A DNA stretch of 64,000 nucleotides from NCBI RefSeq assembly GCF_006539565.1, contig NZ_BJNG01000012.1:1-64000 (forward strand), written 5' to 3'. Under the pieces are notes generated by a model. The model had not been told where the DNA came from and searched no databases. It saw nothing but the letters and a program-made list of their open reading frames with translations. The position numbers and the translations under genes were made by a program. Below, piece after piece: positions 16,537 to 25,987 of the stretch. The DNA is from Pseudonocardia hydrocarbonoxydans (GTDB taxonomy: Bacteria; Actinomycetota; Actinomycetes; Mycobacteriales; Pseudonocardiaceae). How positions within the stretch are numbered: the stretch's first letter is position 1; every line of letters starts with the position of its first letter.

Positions 16537-17992
16537 GTTCCGCAGTTGATGGGCACATGAGCGGGGTCTGGTCGGTGTCGTGCCTGGTCAGCGGGTCGCG
16601 GCTCCGCTGAAGTGCCCGAAAGCGTGGGCACACGTTTCGGCGGATCGATGCTTGCGTGACCTGGCCGGAGTGTGGTCGGGTGCGGTCATGTAGTTGCGGA
16701 CGACCGAGCGGAAGAACCTGAACGGCTCGGTCGTGCGCTACCTCGCTCTGGCCCACAACCAGCGGGTGGACGGCACGACGAAGACGAACGTGCTGCTCAA
16801 CCTGGGCCGGGAGGACCGGCTTGACCGCGACGGGCTGCGCCGGCTGGTGCGCTCGATCAACCGCTACCTCGGCGAACCCGACACCGATGCCGGCACCGAC
16901 GCCGCGGCGGTGACCGGCACCGACGCGGCCACCGACGGGCTGCGGCTGATCTCCTCGCGACCGGCCGGGGCGGCGTGGCTGCTGCACGGGCTGTGGACGA
17001 CCCTGGAGGTCGACACCGCGCTGCGGAAGGTCCTGGGCGGGCGCCGGTTCAGCACCGATGTGGAGCGGGTGCTGTTCGCGCTGGTGGCCAACCGGGCGAT
17101 CGACCCGTCCTCGACGCTGGCCGCCGCCGAATGGGCCAGCCACGACGTGGCCATCCCCGGCCTCGATGGCATGGATGAAGACCACGCCTACCGGGCGATG
17201 GACCTGCTCGTGGAGGCCGACACCGACGCGAGCGTGCAGGAGGCGGTGTTCTTCGCCGTCGCGGACCTGCTCAACCTCGAGGTCGACCTGCTGTTCTTCG
17301 ACACCACCAGCACCTACTTCGAACGCGACACCGAAGACCCCGACGGCGAGAACGCGACGCCGGGGTTCCGCCGCTACGGGCACTCCAAGGACCACCGCCG
17401 CGACCTGCCCCAGATCATCATCGGGCTCGCGGTCACCCGCGAGGGCATCCCGGTCCGGTGCTGGTGCTGGCCGGGCAACACAAGCGACCAGGCCATCCTC
17501 CCCGAGGTCCGCGACGGGCTGCGCGGCTGGCGGCTGGGCCGAGTGGTGACCGTGGTCGAGCGCGGGTTCCGCGACCTCAAGTCGACCATCGAGCTGCGCC
17601 CGGTGTTCCACCGGCTCGAGCCCCGCATCCGCGCCCACGTCCTGCTCTGCTGGCTCGCCCTGCTGCTGATCCGGGTCGCCGAGCGCCGCACCGGCCAGAC
17701 CTGGCGCCAGATCAACCGCGAACTCGGCCGACTGCACGCGATCACGCTGACCGGACCGGCCGGCACAGTCGTCCAGACCACCGAGCCCACCACCGCCCAG
17801 TCGAGCATTCTTCGGGCCTGCGGACTCACCCCGCCACCCCGGATCACCACCCTGCACCCCGCCTGAGCAGCACAAACGCTCCCACCCGGCCTCCGAGCGG
17901 GCGTGGACACACGCCACCCTCGTCGCCACACGCCCGTTCCCGCAGGTCAACCCACGAACTCAGCCCCCACGTCTGCCCACGAACTGCGGAAC
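16537..17992 (+). mobile_element. IS1634-like insertion sequence inside the serine recombinase
   Basis: About 1.46 kb bounded by 19-bp terminal inverted repeats with two mismatches: GTTCCGCAGTTGATGGGCA at 16537-16555, and the complement of GTTCCGCAGTTCGTGGGCA at 17974-17992. It contains one transposase gene. ACCCG occurs at 16531-16535 and 17991-17995 but overlaps the right repeat, so a target duplication is only possible. The element is about 0.4 kb shorter than expected because the transposase is internally deleted. Confidence 0.8.
16694..17866 (+). pseudogene. IS1634-family transposase with internal deletion
   Basis: 390 residues from TTG 16694, against roughly 540-560 for the family. The N-terminal half is intact (LAHNQRVDGTTKTNVLLNLG, LLFFDTTSTYFE containing a catalytic Asp, GYSKDHRRDLPQ-like YGHSKDHRRDLPQ). 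At GRVVTVVERGFRDLKSTIEL the text jumps from the VVDRGF block to the VERGFRDLK block, which normally sit about 150 residues apart. Recombination between the similar VVDRGF/VERGF stretches is the likely cause. It removes part of the DDE core, so the element is probably immobile without help. Confidence 0.75.
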
Positions 17993-18020
17993 CCGGGGAC
18001 CGCCGACTCAAGTAATCCTG

Positions 18021-18098
18021 GTCTACATCCACGCGTTTCGCCATCGGTTCGGGGTCGAGCCGATCTGTGCGGTGCTGTCCGAGCACGGCATGACGCCC
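18021..18098 (+). mobile_element. IS3-family transposase OrfB scrap
   Basis: A 26-codon stretch reads VYIHAFRHRFGVEPICAVLS followed by EHGMTP, which is the N-terminal helix region of IS3-family OrfB (typical form: hxxFGVEPICxVLxExG). It has no start and is joined directly to recombinase sequence. It marks a second, older transposition and deletion event nested in the same gene. Confidence 0.65.
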
Positions 18099-18099
18099 C

Positions 18100-19167
18100 C
18101 TGCTGAGCGAGCTGTCGTCGGCGGGCCGGCGCTTCGACGCGGTCATCGTCGGCGAGTACGAGCGGGCGTTCTGCGGCGACCAGTTCGCCCGAGTGTCGGT
18201 GTTGCTGGGCCGCCTGGGGGTTCAGGTGTGGTTGCCCGAGGCGGGCGGCCCGGTCGACCTCGACGATCCGATGCACCAAGCCCTTGTCACGGTGCTGGGC
18301 GCGCAGTCGCAGCGGGAGGTTCTCCGGTCACGTCACCGAGTGCTGGCCGCCATGCGGACGCAGGCCCGCGAGCAGGGCCGATATCTGGGCGGTCGGCCGC
18401 CCTACGGGGTACGGGTACCAGCTCGTGGACGCCGGGCCACACCCGAACCGAACACACGCCGGGTGGGGACGGCGGCTGCAGCGCCTGGACCCGGATCCGG
18501 AGACGGCGCCGCACGTCCGCTGGATGTTCGCGCAGCGATTGGCGGGCTGTCTCGCAGCGTGGCCAGCATCGCCCGGGAACTCACCAAGCAAGGCGTGCCG
18601 AGTCCGTCGGACGCGGATCCGGAGCGGAATCGGCACCGCACGGGCGGGGCGTGGCGGCTCCGCACGGTCGCGGTGATCCTGGCGAACCCGCGGTACACCG
18701 GTCGCCAGGTATGGGATCGGCAGCACGAAGTGCACGGGGAAACGATCGGATCGGCTCCGGCGAGAGGGTCGGTGGTGTCGGCGGCGACGGCCCACCCGGC
18801 CCTGGTCAGCGAAGCGGACTTCCTGGCTGCGCAGCAGGTCCGCGCCGCCCGACCCACCCTCGACGGCGAGACGCGTCGGTACCTGCTGTCGGGTTTGGTG
18901 CAATGCGCGGTGTGTGGCCGGCGTCTGGACTCCCATTGGGTCCATGATCGAGCCGGGTATCGCTGTCGCCACGGCCACAGCAGCGCCTGCCCGCCGGCTC
19001 CGGGCCAGCCGAAGACCGTCTACGTGCGCGAGGGCCGCCTCATCCACGAGCTTGCTGACCGGCTTGCATCCGATCCGGGGGACGCTGCAGGTACCGTGGC
19101 CACACTACGAAGGTTGCGATCGCTGATCACGCACGACGGGACGAAATGGATCTTCACGCCTGCCTGA
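18100..19167 (+). pseudogene. Serine recombinase, 3' fragment with two compensating indels
   Basis: Begins LLSELSSAGRRFDAV and continues VGEYERAFCGDQF, LGAQSQREVLRSR, GRYLGGRPPYG, then the recombinase domain (LANPRYTGRQVWDRQ) and a zinc-ribbon (CAVCGRRLDSH) ending ITHDGTKWIFTPA. At about 18410 an imperfect 7-bp tandem repeat (TACGGGGTACGGGT) shifts frame, and at about 18540 a further insertion shifts it back. Large serine recombinases mobilise elements; this copy lacks most of its catalytic domain. Confidence 0.8.
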
Positions 19168-19195
19168 GCTGCCAACCCGCCGTGGGGTAATCCAG

Positions 19196-19280
19196 TGTCC
19201 GAGGGGGGACTTGAACCCCCACGCCCGTTGAAGGGCACTAGCACCTCAAGCTAGCGCGTCTGCCATTCCGCCACTCGGAC
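19196..19280 (-). tRNA. tRNA-Leu(GAG)
   Basis: 85-nt class II tRNA on the minus strand. The acceptor stem GTCCGAG pairs with CTCGGAC plus discriminator A. The anticodon arm CTAGC-TTGAGGT-GCTAG gives GAG, a long variable arm (TGCCC...GGGCG) is present, and the T arm is GGGGG-TTCAAGT-CCCCC. CCA is not encoded. It is the right boundary of the island: its 3' end is duplicated in truncated form at 11006-11022. Confidence 0.97.
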
Positions 19281-19392
19281 CGTTCGCGACCGTGGCCGCG
19301 CACTGGGAAGACAATAACCGACGGCCCCACGGCGGTGTGTACGGGGCGGCGCACGGGACGCCCCGGTCGGGCAGCGATGGTAGGAAGGCCGC

Positions 19393-20730
19393 GTGACCCG
19401 CCCCCAGGACCGTCCGGCCGACGACACCAGCGCCGTCGACGAGGTCGTCGACCTGTGCTCCGAGCTCATCCGGATCGACACGACCAACACCGGCGACCCC
19501 GACACGGTCACCGGCGAGCGGGAGGCCGCCGAGTACGTCGCGGCGAAGCTGACGGAGGTCGGCTACGAGATCGAGATGGTCGAGTCCGGCGCCCCCCGTC
19601 GCGACAACGTGTTCGCCCGGCTGCCGGGGTCCGACCCCTCGCGCGGGGCGCTGCTGGTGCACGGCCATCTCGACGTGGTGCCGGCCGATGCGTCCGAGTG
19701 GTCGGTGCACCCGTTCTCCGGGGCGGTGCAGGACGGCTACGTGTGGGGCCGCGGGGCCGTCGACATGAAGGACATGGTGGCGATGACGATCGCCGTCGCC
19801 CGCCGCTTCAAGCGCGCGGGGGTGGTGCCGCCGCGCGACATCGTGTTCGCGTTCCTCGCCGACGAGGAGGCGGGCGGGGCGTACGGCGCGCACTGGCTGA
19901 CGAAGAACCGGCCGGACCTGTTCGAGGGCTGCACCGAGGCGGTCGGAGAGGTCGGCGGGTTCTCGCTCACCCTGGCCGAGGACCGCCGCGTCTACCTGAT
20001 CGAGGCCGCCGAGAAGGGCATCGCCTGGATGCGGCTGCACGCCCGCGGCAAGCCGGGGCACGGGTCGTTCCTGCACGACGACAACGCCGTCACCCACGTC
20101 GCCGAGGCCGTCGCGCGGCTGGGCAACCACACCTTCCCGCTCACCCTCACCGACACGGTCCGGGCGTTCCTGGAGCGGATGAGCGAGCTCACCGGCCTGG
20201 AGTTCCCCGAGGACGACCTGGAGGGCTCGCTGGCCAAGCTCGGGCCGCTGTCGCGGATCGTCGGGGCCACCATCCGCGACACCGCCAACCCCACGATGCT
20301 CAACGCCGGCTACAAGGCCAACGTCATCCCGTCCACGGCGGAGGCGGTCGTCGACTGCCGGGTGCTGCCCGGGCGCCAGGAGGCGTTCCTGCGCGAGGTC
20401 GACGAGCTGCTCGGGCCCCACGTCACGCGCAGCTGGGTCACCGACCTGCCGCCGGTGGAGACGGAGTTCGCCGGCCCGCTCACCGACGCGATGGCCGCCG
20501 CGCTGCGCACCGAGGACCCCACGGCAGAGACCGTGCCCTACATGCTCTCCGGCGGTACCGACGCCAAGGCGTTCGCCGAGCTGGGGATGGCCTGCTTCGG
20601 CTTCGCGCCGCTGCGGCTGCCGCCCGACCTCGACTTCGCCTCCCTGTTCCACGGCATCGACGAGCGCGTGCCCGTCGACGCCCTGCAGTTCGGCACCCGG
20701 GTGCTCGATACCTTCCTGAGGAGCTCGTGA
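19393..20730 (+). CDS. M20/M25/M40 family metallopeptidase
   Basis: 445 residues from GTG 19393. M20 zinc-site motifs are present: LVHGHLDVVPAD (His and Asp), WGRGAVDMKDM (bridging Asp), FLADEEAGGAYGAH (general base Glu and ligand Glu) and FHGIDERVPVD (His). A dimerisation lid domain lies in the middle (GKPGHGSFLHDDN). It is a cytosolic amidohydrolase of the ArgE/DapE/carboxypeptidase class; substrate is not predictable. TGATG overlap with the SDR gene indicates an operon. Confidence 0.92.
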   Translation: MTRPQDRPADDTSAVDEVVDLCSELIRIDTTNTGDPDTVTGEREAAEYVAAKLTEVGYEIEMVESGAPRRDNVFARLPGSDPSRGALLVHGHLDVVPADASEWSVHPFSGAVQDGYVWGRGAVDMKDMVAMTIAVARRFKRAGVVPPRDIVFAFLADEEAGGAYGAHWLTKNRPDLFEGCTEAVGEVGGFSLTLAEDRRVYLIEAAEKGIAWMRLHARGKPGHGSFLHDDNAVTHVAEAVARLGNHTFPLTLTDTVRAFLERMSELTGLEFPEDDLEGSLAKLGPLSRIVGATIRDTANPTMLNAGYKANVIPSTAEAVVDCRVLPGRQEAFLREVDELLGPHVTRSWVTDLPPVETEFAGPLTDAMAAALRTEDPTAETVPYMLSGGTDAKAFAELGMACFGFAPLRLPPDLDFASLFHGIDERVPVDALQFGTRVLDTFLRSS

Positions 20731-21503
20731 TGGATCTGGACGGGAAGAGCGCGCTGGTCACCGGCGGCGCGTCGGGCATCGGTGCGGCGGCCGCGCGGCG
20801 GCTCACCGCGTCGGGGGTCGGGGTGGCGGTCGTCGACCGCGACGCGGCCCGGGCCCGCGAGCTGGTGGACGAGATCGGCGGGCTCGCCGTGCCCGCCGAC
20901 GTCACCGACGCGGCCACGATGACCCGCGTCGTCGAGGAGGTCGAGGACCACTTCGGCGGGCTGGACATCGTGTTCCTCAACGCCGGCACCACGGCGGGGC
21001 AGTCGGGCATCGAGCACCTCGACGTCGAGGCCTACCGCGCGATCATGGGCGTCAACGTCGACCACGTCGTGTTCGGGCTGGCCGCCGCCGTGCCCGCGCT
21101 GCGCCGCGCGGGCGGCGGCACGATCGTCGCGACGTCGTCGCTGGCCGGGCTGGTGCCGATGCCGGGCGACCCGATCTACACGCTCACCAAGCACGCCGTC
21201 GTCGGGTACGTCCGCTCCGTCGCGCCCACGCTCGCGGCCGACGGCATCCGCGTCGCCGCGCTGTGTCCCGGCTTCGCCGACACCCCGCTGATCGCGCACG
21301 CCAAGGAGCAGTTCGGCGACTTCCCGCTGCTCACGGCCGACGACGTCGCGGACGCGCTGGAGGAGGTCCTCGACCGCGCCGAGGCCGGCGAGTGCTGGTT
21401 CGTGCAGCCGGGCCGCGAGGCCGCGCCGTACGGGTTCCGGGGCGTGCCCGGGCCGAAGGGGGCGGGCGCGCCGCCCGCCGTGTCGTGGGAGGACCACCGA
21501 TGA
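20730..21503 (+). CDS. SDR-family NAD(P)-dependent oxidoreductase
   Basis: 257 residues, classical SDR. Cofactor motif TGGASGIG near residue 12, the NAG block (FLNAGT), catalytic Ser in ATSSLAG, and the YTLTK active-site pair. The Asp in VVDRDAA at the end of strand 2 suggests NAD rather than NADP. Couples by TGATG to the peptidase upstream and ATGA to the quinone oxidoreductase downstream. Substrate unknown. Confidence 0.92.
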   Translation: MDLDGKSALVTGGASGIGAAAARRLTASGVGVAVVDRDAARARELVDEIGGLAVPADVTDAATMTRVVEEVEDHFGGLDIVFLNAGTTAGQSGIEHLDVEAYRAIMGVNVDHVVFGLAAAVPALRRAGGGTIVATSSLAGLVPMPGDPIYTLTKHAVVGYVRSVAPTLAADGIRVAALCPGFADTPLIAHAKEQFGDFPLLTADDVADALEEVLDRAEAGECWFVQPGREAAPYGFRGVPGPKGAGAPPAVSWEDHR

Positions 21504-22480
21504 AGGGCTGGAGCGTCGCCCGGCTGGGCGAGCCGTCCGACGTGCTGGAGTTCGGCGAGCTGCCCGACCCCGAGCCCGGGCCCGGCCAGGTGCTGGTCCG
21601 GGTGCACGCCGTGGCCTGCAACTTCCCCGACATCCTGGTCTGCCAGGGCCGTTACCAGGAGAAGCCCGAGCTGCCGTTCACCCCCGGGCTGGAGATCGCC
21701 GGCGAGGTCGTCGCGGCGGGGGAGGGGGCCCGCGCCGCCGTCGGCGATCGTGTGCTCGGCACCCCGCCGATGGGGCGCGGCGGCTACGCGGAGCTGGCCG
21801 TCCTCGACGCCGCGTCCACCTTCCCCTGGCCCGACGGCATGACGGCCGGGCAGGCCGCGGGCCTGTTCGTCACCTACCAGACGGGCGTGTGCGCGCTGGT
21901 GCGGCGCGGGCGGCTGCAGGCGGGGGAGACGCTGCTGGTGCACGCCGCCGCGGGTGGTGTGGGCAGCGCCGCGGTGCAGATCGGGAAGGCGCTGGGCGCC
22001 CGGGTGATCGGCACCGCGGGCGGTGCGGCCAAGTGCGACGTGGTGCGCGGGCTCGGCGCCGACGAGGTGGTCGACTACGCGGCCGAGGACGTCGTGGCGC
22101 GGGTCAAGGAGCTCACCGGAGGGCGCGGCGCCGACGTCGTCTTCGACCCGGTCGGCGGCGACATCTTCGACCTCTCGCGCCGCATCGTCGCCTTCGAGGG
22201 CCGGATCCTGGTGATCGGGTTCGCGGGCGGGCGCATCGCCGAGGCCCCCACCAACCACGTGCTCGTCAAGAACTACGAGGTCGTGGGCGTGCACTGGGGC
22301 TTCTACCGCACCATGGACCCGCCGCGGATCGACGAGTGGCAGGCCGTCGTCGAGGACCTGTGGGCGCGGCGCGCCATCGACCCGCTGGTGAGCGCCGAGC
22401 TGCCGCTCGACCAGGCACCCGAGGCCCTGCGGCTTCTGGGGTCCCGCGGCACCACCGGGAAGGTGGTGCTGGTCCCTTAG
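21500..22480 (+). CDS. NADPH:quinone oxidoreductase (zinc-free MDR family)
   Basis: 326 residues of the quinone oxidoreductase-type medium-chain dehydrogenase family. The GroES-like N-terminus has NFPDILVCQGRYQ, and the Rossmann domain has AAAGGVGSAAVQIGKALGA. The Cys/His zinc ligands of alcohol dehydrogenases are absent. Starts in an ATGA overlap with the SDR, forming a three-gene operon. Probably reduces quinones or enoyl-type substrates with NADPH; a true substrate cannot be inferred. Confidence 0.9.
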   Translation: MKGWSVARLGEPSDVLEFGELPDPEPGPGQVLVRVHAVACNFPDILVCQGRYQEKPELPFTPGLEIAGEVVAAGEGARAAVGDRVLGTPPMGRGGYAELAVLDAASTFPWPDGMTAGQAAGLFVTYQTGVCALVRRGRLQAGETLLVHAAAGGVGSAAVQIGKALGARVIGTAGGAAKCDVVRGLGADEVVDYAAEDVVARVKELTGGRGADVVFDPVGGDIFDLSRRIVAFEGRILVIGFAGGRIAEAPTNHVLVKNYEVVGVHWGFYRTMDPPRIDEWQAVVEDLWARRAIDPLVSAELPLDQAPEALRLLGSRGTTGKVVLVP

Positions 22481-22492
22481 AGGCGGGGTGCC

Positions 22493-22738
22493 CTAGAAGG
22501 AGATCTCGGGCAGCATCCGGTTGCTGCGGCGGCGGCGCAGCGTGACCTTGCGGACGCCGCCGGGGTAGAGCCGGACCCGGGACAGCTCCCAGCCGCCGAA
22601 CTCGGCCTGGATCGCGAGCCGTACCGCCGCGGTCACCCGGGACACGTCACCCGGGATGTCGATCGGGCGGTACTCCCACTCCCCGTCGACCGCGTCCCCC
22701 TCGACGTCGGCGGTGGTTGTGCTGCGGGCCACCGGCAC
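22493..22738 (-). CDS. DUF5703-family small protein
   Basis: 81 residues from GTG 22738 (an ATG at 22807 would add a poorly conserved extension). WEYRPIDIPGDVSRVTAAVR, FGGWELSRVRLYPGGVRKV and a basic C-terminus match the small actinobacterial family I know as DUF5703. Function unknown. Its stop is 12 bp from that of the convergent quinone oxidoreductase. Confidence 0.7.
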   Translation of the reverse strand: MPVARSTTTADVEGDAVDGEWEYRPIDIPGDVSRVTAAVRLAIQAEFGGWELSRVRLYPGGVRKVTLRRRRSNRMLPEISF

Positions 22739-22835
22739 CTCCGAAACTCGTCCGTGTGTCGCCGCGGTGAACGGCGGGTGGCCACACACGATAGGCGCGG
22801 GCGCCACCCGGTGCCAGGGTTGTCCGCTTCGGGTC

Positions 22836-23774
22836 TCAGCCGCTCACGTCGTCGAGCGCCGCGCGGATCTCCGCGGGCAGCGTCACCGCGTCGGTCGCCA
22901 TCGACGCGGCGAGCTGCGCGGCGTCGCGGGCCCCCACCACGGCCGAGGCGACGCCGGGCAGGTCGCGCACCCACGCCAGCGCGACGGCCAGCGGCGAGGT
23001 GCCGAGGCCGTCGGCGGCGGTGAGGACGGCCTGGACGATGCGGGCCGAGCGCTCGGTGCGCCGCTCCTCGACGTAGGGGGCGAGGGTGGCCGAGGCGCCG
23101 CGGGAGTCGGCCGGGGTGCCGTCGGCGTACTTTCCGGTGAGCACCCCGCGGCCGAGCGGGGCCCAGGCCAGCAGCCCGACGCCGTGGTGCAGCGCGGCCG
23201 GGACCAGCTCCGCCTCGACATCGCGGGCCAGCAGCGAGTACTCGACCTGCGCCGACACCGGCACCGTGAGCGCGCCCAGCGCCCGGCCCCGCTCGGCGAC
23301 CGTGGCCAGCTGCCAGCCCCGCGGCGCGACCAGCCCGGCGTAGCGCACCTTGCCGGCGAGCACCGCGACCTGCACGGCCGAGAGCGTCTCGTCCAGCGGC
23401 ACGTCCGGATCCCAGGCGGGGAACTGCCACAGGTCGAGGTGGTCGACGCCCAGGCGGGTCAGGGTGGCGTCGAGGCCGGCCAGCAGCGCACCGCGGGCGG
23501 AGCCGTCGCCGAGCGGGCCACCGGGCTGCGACGCGCGGCCCGCGATCACCAGGTACTCGCGCGGCACGGACGCGGCCAGCACCGCGCCGAGCGTCTCCTG
23601 GGCGAGGCCGTCGCCGTAGCCGTCGGCGGTCTCCACCAGCGAGCCGCCGGCGTCGACGAACGCCGTGAGCTGCGCGGTCGCCGCGTCGACGTCGGTGTCG
23701 GCACCCCACGTCAGCGTGCCCAGGCCGATGCGGGAGACCTCCAGACCGCTGCTCCCGACCCGTCGCTTCTGCAC
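22836..23774 (-). CDS. Aldo/keto reductase
   Basis: 312 residues from GTG 23774. AKR features: [11 protein letters not shown], the catalytic [12 protein letters not shown] (Asp and Tyr), [13 protein letters not shown] and the cofactor region [13 protein letters not shown]. Usual length for a TIM-barrel NADPH-dependent aldehyde/ketone reductase. Monocistronic and divergent from uppP with about 50 bp between starts, so promoters must overlap. Confidence 0.9.
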   Translation of the reverse strand: MQKRRVGSSGLEVSRIGLGTLTWGADTDVDAATAQLTAFVDAGGSLVETADGYGDGLAQETLGAVLAASVPREYLVIAGRASQPGGPLGDGSARGALLAGLDATLTRLGVDHLDLWQFPAWDPDVPLDETLSAVQVAVLAGKVRYAGLVAPRGWQLATVAERGRALGALTVPVSAQVEYSLLARDVEAELVPAALHHGVGLLAWAPLGRGVLTGKYADGTPADSRGASATLAPYVEERRTERSARIVQAVLTAADGLGTSPLAVALAWVRDLPGVASAVVGARDAAQLAASMATDAVTLPAEIRAALDDVSG

Positions 23775-23826
23775 GCCGGGGAGCCTACGGCGGGCGCGAT
23801 CATCACCCCCAGTACGGTCGCTCCAC

Positions 23827-24648
23827 GTGACGTGGCTCGAAGTTCTCGTACTCGGTCTGGTGCAGGGCCTGACGGAGTTCCTCCCGATCTCCTCCTCGGC
23901 CCACCTGCGGATCACCAGTGAGGTCTTCTTCGGTCGCGACGCGGGCGCGGCGTTCACCGCGGTGACGCAGCTGGGCACCGAGGCCGCCGTGGTCGTCTAC
24001 TTCGCCAAGGACATCGGCCACCTGATCGCGGTGTGGTGGCGCGGCTTCTCCACGCCGATGGTGCGCATCACCGACGACTACAAGATCGCCTGGTTGGTGA
24101 TCATCGGCACCATCCCGATCGCCGTGCTCGGCCTGCTGTTCGAGGACCAGATCCAGACCGTCGGGCGCAACCTGTGGCTGGTGGCCACCACGCTGATCGT
24201 GTTCGGGCTGCTGCTCGGGCTCGCCGAGCGGATCGGGCGCCAGCAGATCGAGCTGCGCAAGATCACCCCGCGCGACGGGATCCTGCTCGGGTTCGCCCAG
24301 GCCATGGCGCTGGTCCCGGGCGTCTCCCGCTCCGGCGGCACGATCACCGCGGGCCTGTTCCTGGGCATGACGCGCCCCGCGATCGTGCGCTACTCGTTCC
24401 TGCTGGCCATCCCGTCGGTGTTCGCGGCGGGCCTGTTCCAGCTCCCCGACGTCTTCGCGAACGACGGGCCCAGCGTGCTGCAGATGATCGTGGCGACGGT
24501 GATCGCGTTCGTCGTCGGGTACGCCACGATCGCCTGGCTGCTGCGCTACGTCGAGGGCCACAGCGTGTACGTGTTCGTCTGGTACCGGGTCGGGCTGGGC
24601 CTGCTGCTGCTCGCCGGGCTCGCCACCGGCCGGCTCGCCGCGACGTAG
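23827..24648 (+). CDS. uppP: Undecaprenyl-diphosphate phosphatase
   Basis: 273 residues, polytopic BacA/UppP. It dephosphorylates undecaprenyl pyrophosphate to recycle the lipid carrier for peptidoglycan, in the cytoplasmic membrane. Both family motifs are clear: [17 protein letters not shown] at the N-terminus with the catalytic Glu, and [18 protein letters not shown] with the Ser/Arg. GTG 23827 starts directly at [13 protein letters not shown]. It leads a same-strand run with the phosphatase and DUF3090 genes, spacing 9 and 46 bp. Confidence 0.96.
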   Translation: MTWLEVLVLGLVQGLTEFLPISSSAHLRITSEVFFGRDAGAAFTAVTQLGTEAAVVVYFAKDIGHLIAVWWRGFSTPMVRITDDYKIAWLVIIGTIPIAVLGLLFEDQIQTVGRNLWLVATTLIVFGLLLGLAERIGRQQIELRKITPRDGILLGFAQAMALVPGVSRSGGTITAGLFLGMTRPAIVRYSFLLAIPSVFAAGLFQLPDVFANDGPSVLQMIVATVIAFVVGYATIAWLLRYVEGHSVYVFVWYRVGLGLLLLAGLATGRLAAT

Positions 24649-24657
24649 GGTCGGGCG

Positions 24658-25359
24658 GTGACCACCCTGATCCTGCTTCGGCACGGGCGTTCCTCGGCGA
24701 ACGTCGCCGGTGTGCTGGCCGGCCGCACCCCCGGCGTGGAGCTCGACGAGACCGGCCGGGGCCAGGCCGAGAAGGTCGTCGGGCGGCTCAACGGCGTGCC
24801 GATCGCCGAGATCGTCTGCTCGCCGATGCTGCGCTGCGAGCAGACCGTCGCCCCGCTGGCCGCCGACCGGGAGCTGACGCCGGTCACCGAGCCCGATCTC
24901 GCCGAGGTCGACTACGGCACCTGGACGGGCTCGGAGCTCAAGAAGCTGGGCAAGGAGCCCCTGTGGAAGGTGGTGCAGAGCCACCCGTCCGCGGCGGTGT
25001 TCCCCGAGGGCGAGGGGCTCGCGGCGATGCAGGCCAGGGCGGTGGCGGCGGTGCGCCGCCACGGCGCCCGGATCGCCGCCGCGCACGGCCCGCAGGCGGT
25101 GTGGGTGGCGTGCAGCCACGGTGACGTCATCAAGGCGGTGCTGGCCGACGCGCTGGCCACCCATCTCGACAACTTCCAGCGGATCATGGTCGACACCTGC
25201 TCGATCAGCGTCGTGCACTACACCGAGACGCGCCCGTTCGTCGCGCGCGTCAACGACCTGGGCGGCGACGTCGCCGGGCTGGTGCCGCCCGCGCCGAAAC
25301 GGCGCCGCCGGGCCGCGTCCGCGCGCAGCTCCGACGCGGTGGTGGGCGGTACCACCTGA
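24658..25359 (+). CDS. Histidine phosphatase, MSMEG_4193 family
   Basis: 233 residues of the phosphoglycerate-mutase-like superfamily. Catalytic RHG is in LILLRHGRSSAN, the second His in VACSHGDVIK, and VCSPMLRCEQTV carries the conserved Arg. The Arg/Lys-rich tail is not conserved. This family sits beside DUF3090 and SCO1664 genes in many actinobacteria, as here, but the substrate is not known to me. Confidence 0.9.
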   Translation: MTTLILLRHGRSSANVAGVLAGRTPGVELDETGRGQAEKVVGRLNGVPIAEIVCSPMLRCEQTVAPLAADRELTPVTEPDLAEVDYGTWTGSELKKLGKEPLWKVVQSHPSAAVFPEGEGLAAMQARAVAAVRRHGARIAAAHGPQAVWVACSHGDVIKAVLADALATHLDNFQRIMVDTCSISVVHYTETRPFVARVNDLGGDVAGLVPPAPKRRRRAASARSSDAVVGGTT

Positions 25360-25405
25360 CGTGCGGCGTGCCGTGCGCGACGCGCCGGGCTACTCTGGAC
25401 GAGCC

Positions 25406-25975
25406 ATGTCACGCGTCATCCACGTCTTCCGCCAGCCCGAGCGCTTCGTCGCCGGGACCGTCGGCGAGCCCGGCGACCGCTCCTTCTACCTGCAGGCCAT
25501 CGAGGACTCACGCACCGTCAGCGTGCTCCTGGAGAAGCAGCAGGTGTCGGTGCTCGCCGAACGCATCGCCGCCCTCCTCGAGGAGGTGGCGCGTCGGTTC
25601 GGCGACGACCGGCCGGGTGCCGCGGGCGACGGCACCGACCTCGACCCGCTGGCCGTGCCGCTGGAGGAGGAGTTCCGGGTCGGCACGATGGGCCTGGGCT
25701 GGGACGCCGACTCCCAGTCCGTCGTCGTGGAGCTGCTCGCGGTGAGCGAGGAGGAGATCGACGAGTCGGTCGTCCTCGACGACACCGAGGAGGGCCCCGA
25801 CGCCCTGCGCGTGTTCCTGTCCCCGACGCAGGCGCAGGCCTTCGCCGACCGCGCGGAGAAGGTCGTCTCCGCGGGCCGCCCGCCGTGCCCGCTGTGCGCC
25901 GAGGCGCTCGACCCGCAGGGCCACGTCTGCGTGCGACTCAACGGCTACCGCCGGCGCACCCCCGTCGAGGACTGA
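25406..25975 (+). CDS. DUF3090 family protein
   Basis: 189 residues. MSRVIHVFRQPERFVAGTVG at the start, EEFRVGTMGLGWD in the middle, and a C-terminal CPLCAEALDPQGHVC zinc-ribbon-like pair identify DUF3090. Function is not established. It is the middle member of the conserved phosphatase/DUF3090/SCO1664 trio, 12 bp ahead of the SCO1664 gene, so probably co-transcribed. Confidence 0.92.
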   Translation: MSRVIHVFRQPERFVAGTVGEPGDRSFYLQAIEDSRTVSVLLEKQQVSVLAERIAALLEEVARRFGDDRPGAAGDGTDLDPLAVPLEEEFRVGTMGLGWDADSQSVVVELLAVSEEEIDESVVLDDTEEGPDALRVFLSPTQAQAFADRAEKVVSAGRPPCPLCAEALDPQGHVCVRLNGYRRRTPVED

Positions 25976-25987
25976 GGCCACCCGCCG

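Noticed and set aside
16531..17995. ACCCG target-site duplication of the IS
   Set aside because: The right copy overlaps the terminal repeat, so a true duplication cannot be claimed; flanks were also altered by a later deletion.
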